64,000 nt of DNA from CAVUEG01 sp963740525 (GTDB lineage: Bacteria; Actinomycetota; Actinomycetes; Propionibacteriales; Nocardioidaceae), in the NCBI GenBank assembly GCA_963740525.1, contig CAVUEG010000006.1:992001-1056000 (forward strand), read 5' to 3'. This document shows, piece after piece, positions 1-11,840 of this stretch. The translations under genes were made by a program, and so were the position numbers. The notes under the pieces were generated by a model. It was not told the DNA's origin, ran no database searches, and worked only from the letters and a program-made list of their open reading frames with translations. Every line of letters begins with the position of its first letter. Within the stretch, counting starts at the first letter, position 1.

Positions 1-807
1 GCGGGCGGACGCGTCGTACGCCGCGTCGATCCTGGCGCCGACGGCGGCGAAGTCGCGGTAGGCGAAGACGCTGTCGTCGCGGGCGGACCCGCCCCCGGTC
101 GGCAGCACGTGCGCCTCGACGTGGTCGGGAAGCTCGGACATCTCGCGGACGAACCGGTGCCGCCGGGCGATCTCGAACGAGACCCGGGCCACCTGCCACG
201 GCTTGGTCGGCGCCGTGAGCGGCCGGTCGACCCGGCCCACCTGGAGAACGAAGATCCGGTCCGCCCCGAGGGAGACCGCGCGGCCGACCGGGATGGAGTT
301 CACGATGCCGCCGTCGAGGTAGTGCTCGTCGCCGACTCTCGCCGGAGGAAGCAGGCCGGGTACGGCGGCACTCGCGACGACGGCCTCGACCACGGGACCG
401 GTCGAGAACCAATGCTCGGCGGCCCGCTCGATGCTCGCCGCGCAGACCTGGAGCGGGACCGCGAGCTCCTCGAAGGTCACGTCACCGAACTCGTCCTGGA
501 GTCGCTGTCGCAACGGCCTCGCCGAGTAGAGGTGGGTGCCGGTCGACACCGCCCGCCGGACGCGGCGTACCGGGTTGTCCTTGTAGACCTCTCGGGTGCT
601 CGAGACCGTGTGCCACATGCTCGTGAGCCGGTCGATCACGGCCAGCGAGGGGTCGCGCGCGACCATGGCGCCGTTCAGGGCGCCGACGGAGGTTCCGAGC
701 ACCAGGTCCGGGCTGATGCCACGGGCGAAGAGGGCACGGAGCATGCCGACCTCGACGGCCCCGAGGACGCCCCCGCCACCGAGCACGAAGGCCGTGCGCT
801 CACTCAT
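1..807 (-). CDS. Patatin-like phospholipase, 3' end outside window
   Basis: The minus-strand frame opens with ATG at 805-807 and stays open for 269 codons to the window edge, so the C-terminus is missing. The protein has the patatin signature: a glycine-rich oxyanion loop (GGGGVLGAVEVG, residues 10-21), a GTSVG nucleophile elbow with Ser40, and the catalytic Asp165 in a DGG motif (165-167). Patatin-type acyl hydrolases use this Ser-Asp dyad to cleave acyl chains from lipids. No signal peptide is visible, so it is probably cytoplasmic or peripherally membrane bound. It lies three bases after the DUF3817 gene and is probably the last gene of that operon. Its substrate cannot be inferred from sequence. 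Confidence 0.9.
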   Translation of the reverse strand, partial: MSERTAFVLGGGGVLGAVEVGMLRALFARGISPDLVLGTSVGALNGAMVARDPSLAVIDRLTSMWHTVSSTREVYKDNPVRRVRRAVSTGTHLYSARPLRQRLQDEFGDVTFEELAVPLQVCAASIERAAEHWFSTGPVVEAVVASAAVPGLLPPARVGDEHYLDGGIVNSIPVGRAVSLGADRIFVLQVGRVDRPLTAPTKPWQVARVSFEIARRHRFVREMSELPDHVEAHVLPTGGGSARDDSVFAYRDFAAVGARIDAAYDASAR

Positions 808-810
808 CGG

Positions 811-1212
811 CTAGCCGGTCGGTGACGACGGGGCGGGCTGCGTGGTCGCCGTGCCTGCGTCCGCGCGCACCCGGGCCGTGGCCCGACGCTCGGCCCAGAA
901 CGACAGGATCGGCACGGTCCCCGCGAGCAGCGTGGTCGCCGTGAACAGCGGCGCCCAGGCGGCCTTGCGGGACAACAGGAAAGCCATCACCAGGAAGATC
1001 ATGTAGAGCCAGCCGTGGGCGATCCCGAGGTAGGTCGTGATCCACTCCCCGAGCTGCTGCGGGGTGGTGCCCTCGGTGGTGAGGTACTTCAGAGGTACGC
1101 CGACCAGCACCAGCACGATCAGCAGGGTGCCGACGACGTAGGCCATCACGCGGTAGCGGAGGAGGGCGGTCCTGAGGTCGGAGGGGAGGTCGGGAGGGAG
1201 CTCGGTGTTCAC
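811..1212 (-). CDS. DUF3817 integral membrane protein
   Basis: This 133-residue protein has three predicted membrane segments (about 22-43, 66-83 and 88-106) and the conserved patch IAHGWLYMIFLVMA, which with the later GTVPILSFWAERR pattern identifies the DUF3817 family of small actinobacterial membrane proteins. The function is unknown. Its GTG/ATG start overlaps the end of the SURF1 gene by four bases, which indicates translational coupling, and the patatin gene follows after three bases. The C-terminal 25 residues are low complexity and probably cytoplasmic. Confidence 0.85.
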   Translation of the reverse strand: MNTELPPDLPSDLRTALLRYRVMAYVVGTLLIVLVLVGVPLKYLTTEGTTPQQLGEWITTYLGIAHGWLYMIFLVMAFLLSRKAAWAPLFTATTLLAGTVPILSFWAERRATARVRADAGTATTQPAPSSPTG

Positions 1213-1988
1213 GTCGCCGAACCTACCGGGTCGTCGCTCGCGTCCTCCGGCGCCGTCGGATCCCGGGGCGAGTCGGATCCCACGGCCCGTGACGCCGCGA
1301 TCTCGTCACGACACCAGCGCACCCACACGAACGCCGCGAAGGCCGCAAAGACCCACCACTCGAGGCCGTAGAGCAGGTTGCGCAGACCGGTGAACCAGGA
1401 CGGTGCCGGCAGTGTCGGGGGGCCGACCGCCTCGAGGCCTTGGGTGGGCCGGGCGGAGACCACGAAGGCGCCGTACAGGTCGGTGTCGACGTGCTGGATC
1501 GCGTCGGCCACCCGCAGCTGGGGCAGCACGTCGTCGGTCGGGTCGGTGTCGGTCACCAAGGAACCTTCGGGCGGCTGCAGCCAACCGGTCACGGTCGCCT
1601 CTCCGGAGACCGGCGCGGCCTCGGGCGCCGGTGACCAGCCGCGGACCACGAGCATGGCGGACCGGCCGGTAACCGCAACCGGGGTCACCACCCAGTAGCC
1701 GGTCCGGTCGCCCAGGGGACGGTCGGCGACGAAGACGGTGCCGTCGGGGAGCCAGGAGCCGGACAGCCGCACGCGCTGGCCGACGATGTCGTTGGGGAAG
1801 GGTGCGTCGGGCCCAAGGACGCCGGTCAAGGGGCGGATCGGGGCCCGGGCCAAGGTGGCGGCCTCGTCCGCACGGTGCTGCCCCCAGACGTGGTACTGCC
1901 AGACGCCCAGCGTCACGGTGGCCGCGACGGCCAGCAGCGCCACGAGGTGCACCGCGATCATCCGCGGTGTCAGCAGGGTCCGGACCAC
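1209..1988 (-). CDS. SURF1 family protein
   Basis: A 259-residue membrane protein of the SURF1/Shy1 family, whose members help assemble cytochrome c oxidase. Visible hallmarks are an N-terminal membrane helix (about 9-29) followed by the GVWQYHVW motif, an extracytoplasmic domain with the conserved WLPDGTVFVADRP and VVRGW patches, and a C-terminal NLLYGLEWWVFAAFAAFVW segment that forms the second membrane helix. The last 40 residues are a hydrophilic tail. It is the first gene of a minus-strand group with DUF3817 (four-base overlap) and patatin. The oxidase genes themselves are not in this window. Confidence 0.9.
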   Translation of the reverse strand: MVRTLLTPRMIAVHLVALLAVAATVTLGVWQYHVWGQHRADEAATLARAPIRPLTGVLGPDAPFPNDIVGQRVRLSGSWLPDGTVFVADRPLGDRTGYWVVTPVAVTGRSAMLVVRGWSPAPEAAPVSGEATVTGWLQPPEGSLVTDTDPTDDVLPQLRVADAIQHVDTDLYGAFVVSARPTQGLEAVGPPTLPAPSWFTGLRNLLYGLEWWVFAAFAAFVWVRWCRDEIAASRAVGSDSPRDPTAPEDASDDPVGSAT

Positions 1989-2062
1989 GCGCCGAGCCTA
2001 CGGTTCGGCTTCGCGGTCGAGGCAGCGGCGGGGTGTCGGTCGGCGGTGTCGGCGGGTGGTCT

Positions 2063-2082
2063 GTCGTAACCGGACAATTGTC
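2063..2082. repeat. Lone copy of the GTCGTAACCGG/CAATTG repeat
   Basis: GTCGTAACCGGACAATTGTC matches the left half of the tandem palindrome at 40549-40721 (GTCGTAACCGGTCAATTG there) with one substitution. The right arm is absent here. It sits in the 151-bp gap between SURF1 and the FadR-type gene, just upstream of the regulator's putative operator. Confidence 0.6.
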
Positions 2083-2088
2083 TCGGAT

Positions 2089-2103
2089 ACTGGTCTGACC
2101 ACT
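2089..2103. promoter_or_regulatory. Putative FadR-type operator
   Basis: ACTGGTCTGACCACT contains the inverted repeat TGGT-CTG-ACCA (2091-2101) and closely resembles the known E. coli FadR operator pattern CTGGTCCGACCAG. A weaker similar stretch, CAGGTCCGAC, follows at 2113-2122. The site lies 36-50 bases upstream of the start codon of a FadR-family gene, so autoregulation is the natural reading. The regulator's ligand is not known. Confidence 0.55.
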
Positions 2104-2139
2104 TGACCACTCCAGGTCCGACAGTCGAGGCTCCCGGGT

Positions 2140-2853
2140 ATGGCCCTGCGACCCGTCACCCGTCAGCTGGTGCCCGATCAGGTCTTCGAGCAGATCCTCG
2201 GCGACGTCATGGACGGGGAACTGGTGGCCGGCGACAGCCTGCCCTCCGAGCGCCGGCTGGCCGAGGTGCTCGGCGTCTCCCGGCCTGCGGTCCGCGAGGC
2301 GCTGCAACGGATGGCCCAGACCCAGCTCGTCGAGGTCCGGCACGGCGGAGCCACCCTGGTCCGCGACTTCCGACGCTCGGCCGGCTTGGACCTGCTGCCT
2401 CGGCTGCTGGTCCGCAACGGGGAGCTCGACCCGTCGGTGGCCCGCAGCATCCTCGAGGCGCGGCTGGCGATCTCACCGACCGTCGCCGCCCAGGCCGCCA
2501 GCCGCGGCTCCGACACCACCGACCTCGACGCCCTGGTCGCCCGCCTCGGCGCCGAGCGCGACCCGATCGAGCAGCAGGTGATCGCGCTCGCGTTCTGGGA
2601 GCAGGTCGTCGACCTGGCGGACTCGATCGTCTTCCGGCTCATGTTCAACGGCCTGCGGGCGGCGTACGAGCCGGCACTGGAGGCACTGGCGCCACTGATG
2701 GAGGCGGAGGTCAGCCGGGTCGACGCCTACCGCGAGCTCGCCGCCGCGATCGGCGCGCACGACCCGGACCGGGCCCGCGCCGCCGCCGAGTCGCTGCTCC
2801 GCCCGGGCTCGGTCGCCCTGATCGACGCCATCCGCACCCTGGAGGAAGCCTGA
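2140..2853 (+). CDS. FadR-family (GntR) transcriptional regulator
   Basis: A 237-residue regulator. Residues about 8-75 form a GntR winged helix-turn-helix with the diagnostic PSERRLAEVLGVSRPAVREALQ patch split across 36-58. Residues 85-230 are all-helical, as in the FadR/FCD effector-binding domains that sense acyl-CoA or small carboxylates. The stop codon shares a base with the start of the fatty-acid hydroxylase gene (TGATG), so the two are almost certainly co-translated, which suggests it senses a lipid-related effector. A palindromic FadR-like operator just upstream supports autoregulation. The family call is secure, the ligand is unknown. Confidence 0.88.
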   Translation: MALRPVTRQLVPDQVFEQILGDVMDGELVAGDSLPSERRLAEVLGVSRPAVREALQRMAQTQLVEVRHGGATLVRDFRRSAGLDLLPRLLVRNGELDPSVARSILEARLAISPTVAAQAASRGSDTTDLDALVARLGAERDPIEQQVIALAFWEQVVDLADSIVFRLMFNGLRAAYEPALEALAPLMEAEVSRVDAYRELAAAIGAHDPDRARAAAESLLRPGSVALIDAIRTLEEA

Positions 2854-3608
2854 TGACCATCCGCCACCGCCCGCCGCCCGAGGTCGAGGCGCTCGCCTCC
2901 GCTCGGCTCGCCGCCGACGAGGACCGGATCACCGGGAGTCGCCGGACCAACGTGTCGATGACCCAGGCCCGGCGGGCGTTCCTGGCCCACCCCTCGCCGT
3001 GGATGATCGGCACGTTCCTGGCCGGCTCGGTGCTCGCCCGGGTGCTGGTCGACGGCGGCACCTGGTGGGAGCTCGCGGTGCCCGTGGCGCTGGTGGCGGC
3101 GTTCCCGGTCATCGAGTGGGTGATCCACGTCGGGATCCTGCACTGGCGTCCCCGGCGGGTCGGGCCGGTCGAGATCGACTCGCTGCTGGCCCGCAAGCAC
3201 CGCGAGCACCACGCCGACCCCCGCGACATCCCGCTGGTGTTCATCCCCTGGAAGGCGCTGGTCTGGCTGCTGCCGGCGTACGTCGTCCTCGCGCTGCTCG
3301 TCGTCCCGAGCCGGACGTGGGCGCTGTCCCTGCTGGTGTCCATCTACGCGTTGAAACTGGGCTACGAGTGGGTGCACTACCTCGTGCACAGCGACTACCG
3401 GCCACGGTCGCGGGCCTACCGCTCGGTCTGGCGAAACCACCGGCTGCACCACTACAAGAACGAGCACTACTGGTTCACCGTGACCAGTGCCGGGACCGCC
3501 GACCGGCTCTTCGGCACCTACCCGGACCCGGCCACGGTGGCGACCTCGCCGACGGTGCGGGCGCTGCACGCACAGGACGCCCAGCAGACGCCTGACCCGA
3601 CTACCTAG
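2853..3608 (+). CDS. Fatty acid hydroxylase / sterol desaturase family protein
   Basis: A 251-residue integral membrane di-iron enzyme. It carries the histidine clusters expected of the family: KHREHH near residue 115, EWVHYLVH near 172 and HRLHHYKNEH near 195, with hydrophobic helices around 50-95 and 130-165. Family members use di-iron and oxygen to hydroxylate or desaturate lipid chains. The start is the ATG at 2853, which overlaps the regulator's stop codon; longer in-frame extensions upstream lie inside the regulator gene and are not needed. The neighbour upstream probably controls its expression in response to acyl chains. The substrate is unknown. Confidence 0.88.
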   Translation: MTIRHRPPPEVEALASARLAADEDRITGSRRTNVSMTQARRAFLAHPSPWMIGTFLAGSVLARVLVDGGTWWELAVPVALVAAFPVIEWVIHVGILHWRPRRVGPVEIDSLLARKHREHHADPRDIPLVFIPWKALVWLLPAYVVLALLVVPSRTWALSLLVSIYALKLGYEWVHYLVHSDYRPRSRAYRSVWRNHRLHHYKNEHYWFTVTSAGTADRLFGTYPDPATVATSPTVRALHAQDAQQTPDPTT

Positions 3609-3611
3609 GAT
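3606..3611 (+). promoter_or_regulatory. -10 element for a leaderless mRNA
   Basis: TAGGAT ends six bases before the GTG start of the hydrolase at 3618, the spacing expected when transcription starts at the initiation codon. No Shine-Dalgarno sequence is seen. The hexamer overlaps the stop codon of the preceding gene. Confidence 0.5.
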
Positions 3612-3617
3612 TGCGCC

Positions 3618-4430
3618 GTGACCTCTCGCGTACATCACCTGAACTGCCTCACGCTCTCCCCGATCGGCACCTTCGGAGGCCGTGTCTCCCCGGCCCGGAT
3701 GGTGGCGCACTGTCTCCTGGTCGAGGGCGATGCGGGGCTGACCCTGGTCGACACCGGCTTGGGCACCGGCGACCTGGGCAACCCGACCCGCGTCGGCCGT
3801 CCCTTCCTGGCCGCTCTGCGCCCGGCGATGGATCCCGCCGAGACCGCGCTGGCCCAGGTCCGGGCGCTCGGGTTCCAGCCCGACGACCTGCGCGACATCG
3901 TGCTGACCCACCTCGACGTGGACCACGCAGGCGGGATCGGCGACTTCCCCCAGGCCAGGGTGCACGTCCACTCCGACGAGCTCGCTGCCGCGCGGGCCCG
4001 GAAGTCCCCGAAGGAGAAGGGCCGCTACATCACGGCCCAGTGGGCGCACGGCCCCCGCTGGACCGAGCATGTCGCCGGGGGCGAGAGCTGGTTCGGGCTC
4101 GAGTCGGTGCAGGCCGTCGGCGACGACGTGCTCATGGTGCCGATGCGCGGGCACACCCGCGGGCACTGCGCGGTCGCCGTACGCCGACCCGGGGGTGGCT
4201 GGTTCCTGCACGCCGGGGACGCCTACTTCAACACCGGCGAGAAGCAGACACCGCCGACCTGCCCGAGCGGACTGCGCGGCTTCCAGACCCTCGTCCAGAT
4301 GGACAAGCTGGCCCGCCACCACAACCAGGAGCGGATCCGCGAGCTGCACGCGGCCCACTCCGACGAAGTGACGGTCTTCTCCGCCCACGACGCCGGCGAG
4401 TTCGACGCCCTGGCCGGTCACACCGACTGA
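3618..4430 (+). CDS. Metallo-beta-lactamase-fold hydrolase
   Basis: A 270-residue MBL-fold protein of the type often annotated as an N-acyl homoserine lactone hydrolase. The metal motif reads THLDVDHAGG (about residues 96-105), where the second histidine of the usual HxHxDH is replaced by Asp. This variant recurs in an actinobacterial subgroup, from general family knowledge. Further ligand candidates are GHTRGHC (about 178-184) and HAGDAYFN (about 199-206). The GTG start is supported by a leaderless -10 box six bases upstream. Substrate is unknown; a lactone or ester is plausible but quorum quenching should not be assumed. Confidence 0.85.
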   Translation: MTSRVHHLNCLTLSPIGTFGGRVSPARMVAHCLLVEGDAGLTLVDTGLGTGDLGNPTRVGRPFLAALRPAMDPAETALAQVRALGFQPDDLRDIVLTHLDVDHAGGIGDFPQARVHVHSDELAAARARKSPKEKGRYITAQWAHGPRWTEHVAGGESWFGLESVQAVGDDVLMVPMRGHTRGHCAVAVRRPGGGWFLHAGDAYFNTGEKQTPPTCPSGLRGFQTLVQMDKLARHHNQERIRELHAAHSDEVTVFSAHDAGEFDALAGHTD

Positions 4431-4439
4431 GTGGGCTTG

Positions 4440-4455
4440 CGTTTCACGTGAACCC
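4440..4455. promoter_or_regulatory. Degenerate parS-like site (13/16)
   Basis: The sequence cGTTTCACGTGAAcCc matches the bacterial parS consensus TGTTTCACGTGAAACA at 13 of 16 positions, keeping the central palindrome TTCACGTGAA. It is intergenic, about 18 kb from parAB. Binding by ParB is plausible but unproven. Confidence 0.45.
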
Positions 4456-4473
4456 GCGGCTGGGGACGGCCGA

Positions 4474-4479
4474 TAGGTT
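4474..4479 (+). promoter_or_regulatory. -10 element for a leaderless mRNA
   Basis: TAGGTT lies six bases before the ATG at 4486, the same arrangement as at 3606, 40746 and 48701. It suggests that transcription of the tiny downstream ORF still starts here. Confidence 0.4.
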
Positions 4480-4485
4480 CGGGCG

Positions 4486-4569
4486 ATGAGCATGGAAGCC
4501 CTCTACCGCGAGTACGCCCCAGGCACCCACCGGCGCAGGACGATCTCCCCCACCCGCACGGGCTCGTGA
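4486..4569 (+). pseudogene. 27-codon ORF, probable 5' remnant of a truncated gene
   Basis: ATG at 4486 opens a 27-residue frame beginning MSMEALYREYAPGT and ending at TGA 4567-4569. It has a well-placed leaderless -10 box, yet the reading frame stops just where the base composition changes toward the accessory patch. The simplest reading is the surviving start of a gene whose body was lost when that patch was acquired. A genuine micropeptide is the alternative. No family is recognised. Confidence 0.3.
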
Positions 4570-4570
4570 C

Positions 4571-4588
4571 GGACCAACACGCTGGTCC
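4571..4588 (-). terminator. Possible hairpin terminator of the nuclease-like gene
   Basis: GGACCA and TGGTCC form a six-base-pair stem around a six-base loop, 28 bases beyond the stop codon of the minus-strand gene at 4616-5143. There is no strong T-tract, so function as a terminator is uncertain. Confidence 0.35.
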
Positions 4589-4615
4589 CTGAGGACAAAG
4601 CCGCTGAACGACGGG

Positions 4616-5143
4616 TCAGTAGCCGACGAGGAGGACCCCGGCGAAGGGCAGCTTGAGACGATCGGATGCGTATAGCGCGTCGAGTTGCTCGCGCGTTCGG
4701 GCATACGCCTTTATCGATTGTTCACCCGTCCGGTAGTCAATCGGCATGACTAGCGCCAAATAACGCGCGTCAAGGATGAGTGCCGTCCGAACGATGTCGC
4801 GGTAGTCCGCGTTGTTGGCGGCTCCACGGCCGGCCTCGACCTCCACGGCGATACCCAGCCCATCGTGAAACGCGTCGATCTCATACGACACTCTGGCTGC
4901 GCCATTCTCACCGAAGAGCACGGGCCGACTGATCTTTTGCTCCTTCTTCTTCCCCGACTCCACGGAGTATTCGAGTCCGATGAGCCCCGGTGCGATCGCG
5001 GCTAGAACATCGTCGCTCTTCAAGCCCGATTTCATTGCGGTCGACACGACGGCCTCGGTCTCCGCGACCACGGCCACGAACTGATACACCCACCTCGGCG
5101 CCTTCGCGTTGCGTGGGAAGTAGCTCCAGGTCGGGAAGGGCAT
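4616..5143 (-). CDS. Putative PD-(D/E)XK nuclease-like protein
   Basis: A 175-residue soluble protein. The segment YEIDAFHDGLGIAVEVEAGRG (roughly residues 86-106) has the E-D-x(n)-E-x-E spacing of PD-(D/E)XK restriction-type nucleases, and it is followed by a conserved-looking helix and strand (DIVRTALILDARYLALVMP). No methyltransferase or partner is adjacent, so this would be an orphan. The gene is visibly less GC-rich than its neighbours and lies beside tRNA-Ala with a decayed gene, which points to acquisition by transfer. I do not recognise a characterised homologue, and the nuclease assignment is motif-based inference. The ATG start at 5143 gives the whole conserved region. Confidence 0.65.
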   Translation of the reverse strand: MPFPTWSYFPRNAKAPRWVYQFVAVVAETEAVVSTAMKSGLKSDDVLAAIAPGLIGLEYSVESGKKKEQKISRPVLFGENGAARVSYEIDAFHDGLGIAVEVEAGRGAANNADYRDIVRTALILDARYLALVMPIDYRTGEQSIKAYARTREQLDALYASDRLKLPFAGVLLVGY

Positions 5144-5206
5144 GGCTGCAGCTTCACAGAGAACCGGGCCATCAACTACCCCCAGTGGCTGGCGACCGGC
5201 CTTCCG

Positions 5207-5366
5207 TCACGCCTCGTTCTCGAGGATGGGCTTACCGATCAGCGCCTCCAGCACCGGGGCCGTACTCGAGCTGTGTCCGCAACTGAGCGATCTCCGCTGA
5301 GTGGTCGCTGAGGACTTCGGGAGGCCCAGTGGGCTCGATGAAGTAGCGAGAGTGGGCGAGAATGTC
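5207..5366 (-). pseudogene. Decayed C-terminal gene fragment with frameshift
   Basis: Reading the minus strand from 5366, about 37 codons (DILAHSRYFIEPTGPPEVL and then EIAQLRTQLEYGP) lead to a frame break near 5258. A one-base shift then gives VLEALIGKPILENEA and a stop at 5207-5209. The first codon follows an in-frame TGA, so both a stop and a frameshift interrupt the frame. The joined text reads like the coiled C-terminal end of a larger protein, but no family is recognised. It lies between the nuclease-like gene and tRNA-Ala. Confidence 0.4.
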
Positions 5367-5449
5367 TCAACCGCTGCACGTTCCGGATGCGGGTGGTCGA
5401 ATCGAGAAGTGCCAGCACCCCGAGGGTGAACTGACCTGCGGCTTCGTGG

Positions 5450-5522
5450 TGGAGCCAAGGGGACTCGAACCCCTAACCCCCTGCTTGCAAAGCAGGTGCG
5501 CTACCAATTGCGCCATGGCCCC
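5450..5522 (-). tRNA. tRNA-Ala (TGC)
   Basis: On the minus strand a 73-base cloverleaf can be folded: acceptor GGGGCCA pairing with TGGCTCC, a D arm, an anticodon stem CCTGC/GCAGG with loop TTTGCAA giving anticodon TGC, and a T arm with GGTTCGAGTCC. CCA is not encoded. It is paired with tRNA-Ile 195 bases upstream, the usual arrangement near gyrA in Actinobacteria. Confidence 0.95.
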
Positions 5523-5554
5523 CGGTGACCGGTGGACGGTCGGGGTGGATCAGC

Positions 5555-5680
5555 TCAGGAGTGGTGGACCCGGTCGGTGGCCTCGGCCCACAGAGCCTGC
5601 TCCTGCTTGGCGGAGTTGAGCCGCTTGTTCGCGATGACGGCTGCGGCGGCCGCGAGGCCGACGAGGAGGAGCTTCTTCAT
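5555..5680 (-). CDS. DLW-39 family small protein
   Basis: ATG at 5678-5680 opens a 41-codon frame that begins MKKLLLVGLAAAAAVIANK and ends ALWAEATDRVHHS before TGA. The hydrophobic N-terminal helix, the KQEQALWAEATD signature and the position between tRNA-Ile and tRNA-Ala fit the DLW-39 family of tiny actinobacterial proteins. An AAGGGACACCC stretch upstream on the minus strand is a possible ribosome binding site. The function is unknown; the helix suggests a membrane-associated micropeptide. Confidence 0.85.
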   Translation of the reverse strand: MKKLLLVGLAAAAAVIANKRLNSAKQEQALWAEATDRVHHS

Positions 5681-5716
5681 GGGTGTCCCTTCGACGTGAT
5701 GGGCCGGTCTGGTGGG

Positions 5717-5790
5717 TGGGCCTAAGAGGACTTGAACCTCTGACCTCTTCCTTATCAGGGAAGCGCTCTAACCGTCTGAGCTATAGGCCC
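5717..5790 (-). tRNA. tRNA-Ile (GAT)
   Basis: A 74-base cloverleaf on the minus strand: acceptor GGGCCTA with TAGGCCC, a D arm with AGCTCAGACGGTTAGAGC, an anticodon stem CTTCC/GGAAG with loop CTGATAA giving anticodon GAT, and a T arm with GGTTCAAGTCC. CCA is not encoded. It lies downstream of gyrA-DUF3566. Confidence 0.95.
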
Positions 5791-5893
5791 GGGATGCTGC
5801 TGCGCCGCCTCGTGGAGAAGGCGAGCAACAGCGCTGAAGATTACCGTACGGCGGGGAGTCCGCCCAAACCGAGGGTCCTCGGCGAGGGGCTGC

Positions 5894-6504
5894 CTACCGG
5901 TCGTCCTCGGCCAGCGTGACCTCGATCCCGCCGAGCAGTGCCGCGGCGAGGTTGTAGAGGAAGGCCCCGAGGGTCGCGATCGCGGTGATCAGCACCACGT
6001 CGACGACCGCCACGATCATCGAGAAGCCCAGGACGCGCGACGTGCCGACGTAGTCCTCGATGTTGAACGGCGTGGACGTCCCGCTGCCCAGGACCTGCTG
6101 CACGGTCGCGTTGATCGAGTCCCAGACGCCGGCCGCGCTGAGCACGCTCCAGACGATGCCGACCGCGACCACGGTCACGATGCCGAAGGCGATCGAGAGC
6201 AGGAAGGCTGTCTTCATCACCGACCACGGGTCCAGGCGGGTCAGCCTGAGCCGCGCCCGCCGGGTGCCCCTCGGCCGCGTCATCGACGAGGCGCGGTGCG
6301 CCGACGCCGGGCTCGCCGCGTTGTTCGCCTCGCGGCTCTCGCGGATCTTGTCCCCGGCAGTCGAGATCTTGTCACCGGCCGCGGAGAACGCCGAGCTGAC
6401 CCGCTCGGTCAGCGGGGCGCGCTCAGAGGACTCCGGCTCGGGAGCCGACGCTCCCAGGGAGCGTCGAGGAGCGATCGAGGAATCCTCGGTACGTCGCTCG
6501 GCCA

Positions 6505-6505
<1 letters not shown>
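5894..6505 (-). CDS. DUF3566 transmembrane protein downstream of gyrA
   Basis: A 203-residue protein with a charged, disordered N-terminal half (1-85) and a DUF3566 domain (about 86-198) holding two membrane helices (FLLSIAFGIVTVVAVGIVW and IVAVVDVVLITAIATLGAF) that flank a short extracytoplasmic loop. Such proteins sit directly after gyrA in most Actinobacteria. The start ATG overlaps the last base of the gyrA stop codon, so translation is coupled. The role is unknown; the synteny hints at a link to early growth or division functions but shows no mechanism. Confidence 0.88.
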
Positions 6506-9273
<2,768 letters not shown>

Positions 9274-9330
9274 TCACTGTCCTTCGGAGGTGTCTGCAGT
9301 CGTGACGCGGGCGATCGGGCGCAGGCCCGG

Positions 9331-11511
<2,181 letters not shown>

Positions 11512-11840
11512 GAATGCGAACCTCTTCGATGCTCCGCGGGAAGGTCTTGGTGACCGCCCCTCGACATGACGCGAGTCGCCTCGTCACGACCCGGCGCAGA
11601 GCACGGCGGACAGGAAACGACCCAAGCGCCATTCTACCCCGTAGAGGCCCGCAGACGCGTCCCTGGTCCCCAGTTTCGGGGCACGAGTCGTGTCTCCGTG
11701 GCCCCTGAGAGGCCTTCTACGGTGGCGGAGAGCGTCCGGTGGGACCCCATGTTGGTCCCCATACGGGCGAAGGGCTGCCCGGCGGCCCGTTCCGGCGCTC
11801 AGCGGCCGGTGCCCCGAACGACCCCGGCCGACCCGCTGGC
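11512..11840. promoter_or_regulatory. gyrBA upstream region, non-coding
   Basis: No convincing gene is seen. On the minus strand a TAGAAT hexamer (11631-11636, written ATTCTA on the plus strand) is a reasonable -10 box about 120 bases before the gyrB start, but no clear -35 is visible. A relaxation-responsive gyrase promoter would be expected here from general knowledge; nothing in the sequence proves it. Confidence 0.4.

Noticed and set aside
2727..4493. A long minus-strand frame of 588 codons opposite the fatty-acid hydroxylase and MBL hydrolase
   Set aside because: Both plus-strand genes have clear family motifs, and this frame has none; its coding look comes from GC bias.
4430..5600. Attachment site duplication of the tRNA-Ala 3' end
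   Set aside because: I searched for a second copy of the tRNA-Ala end near the island and saw none within this window.
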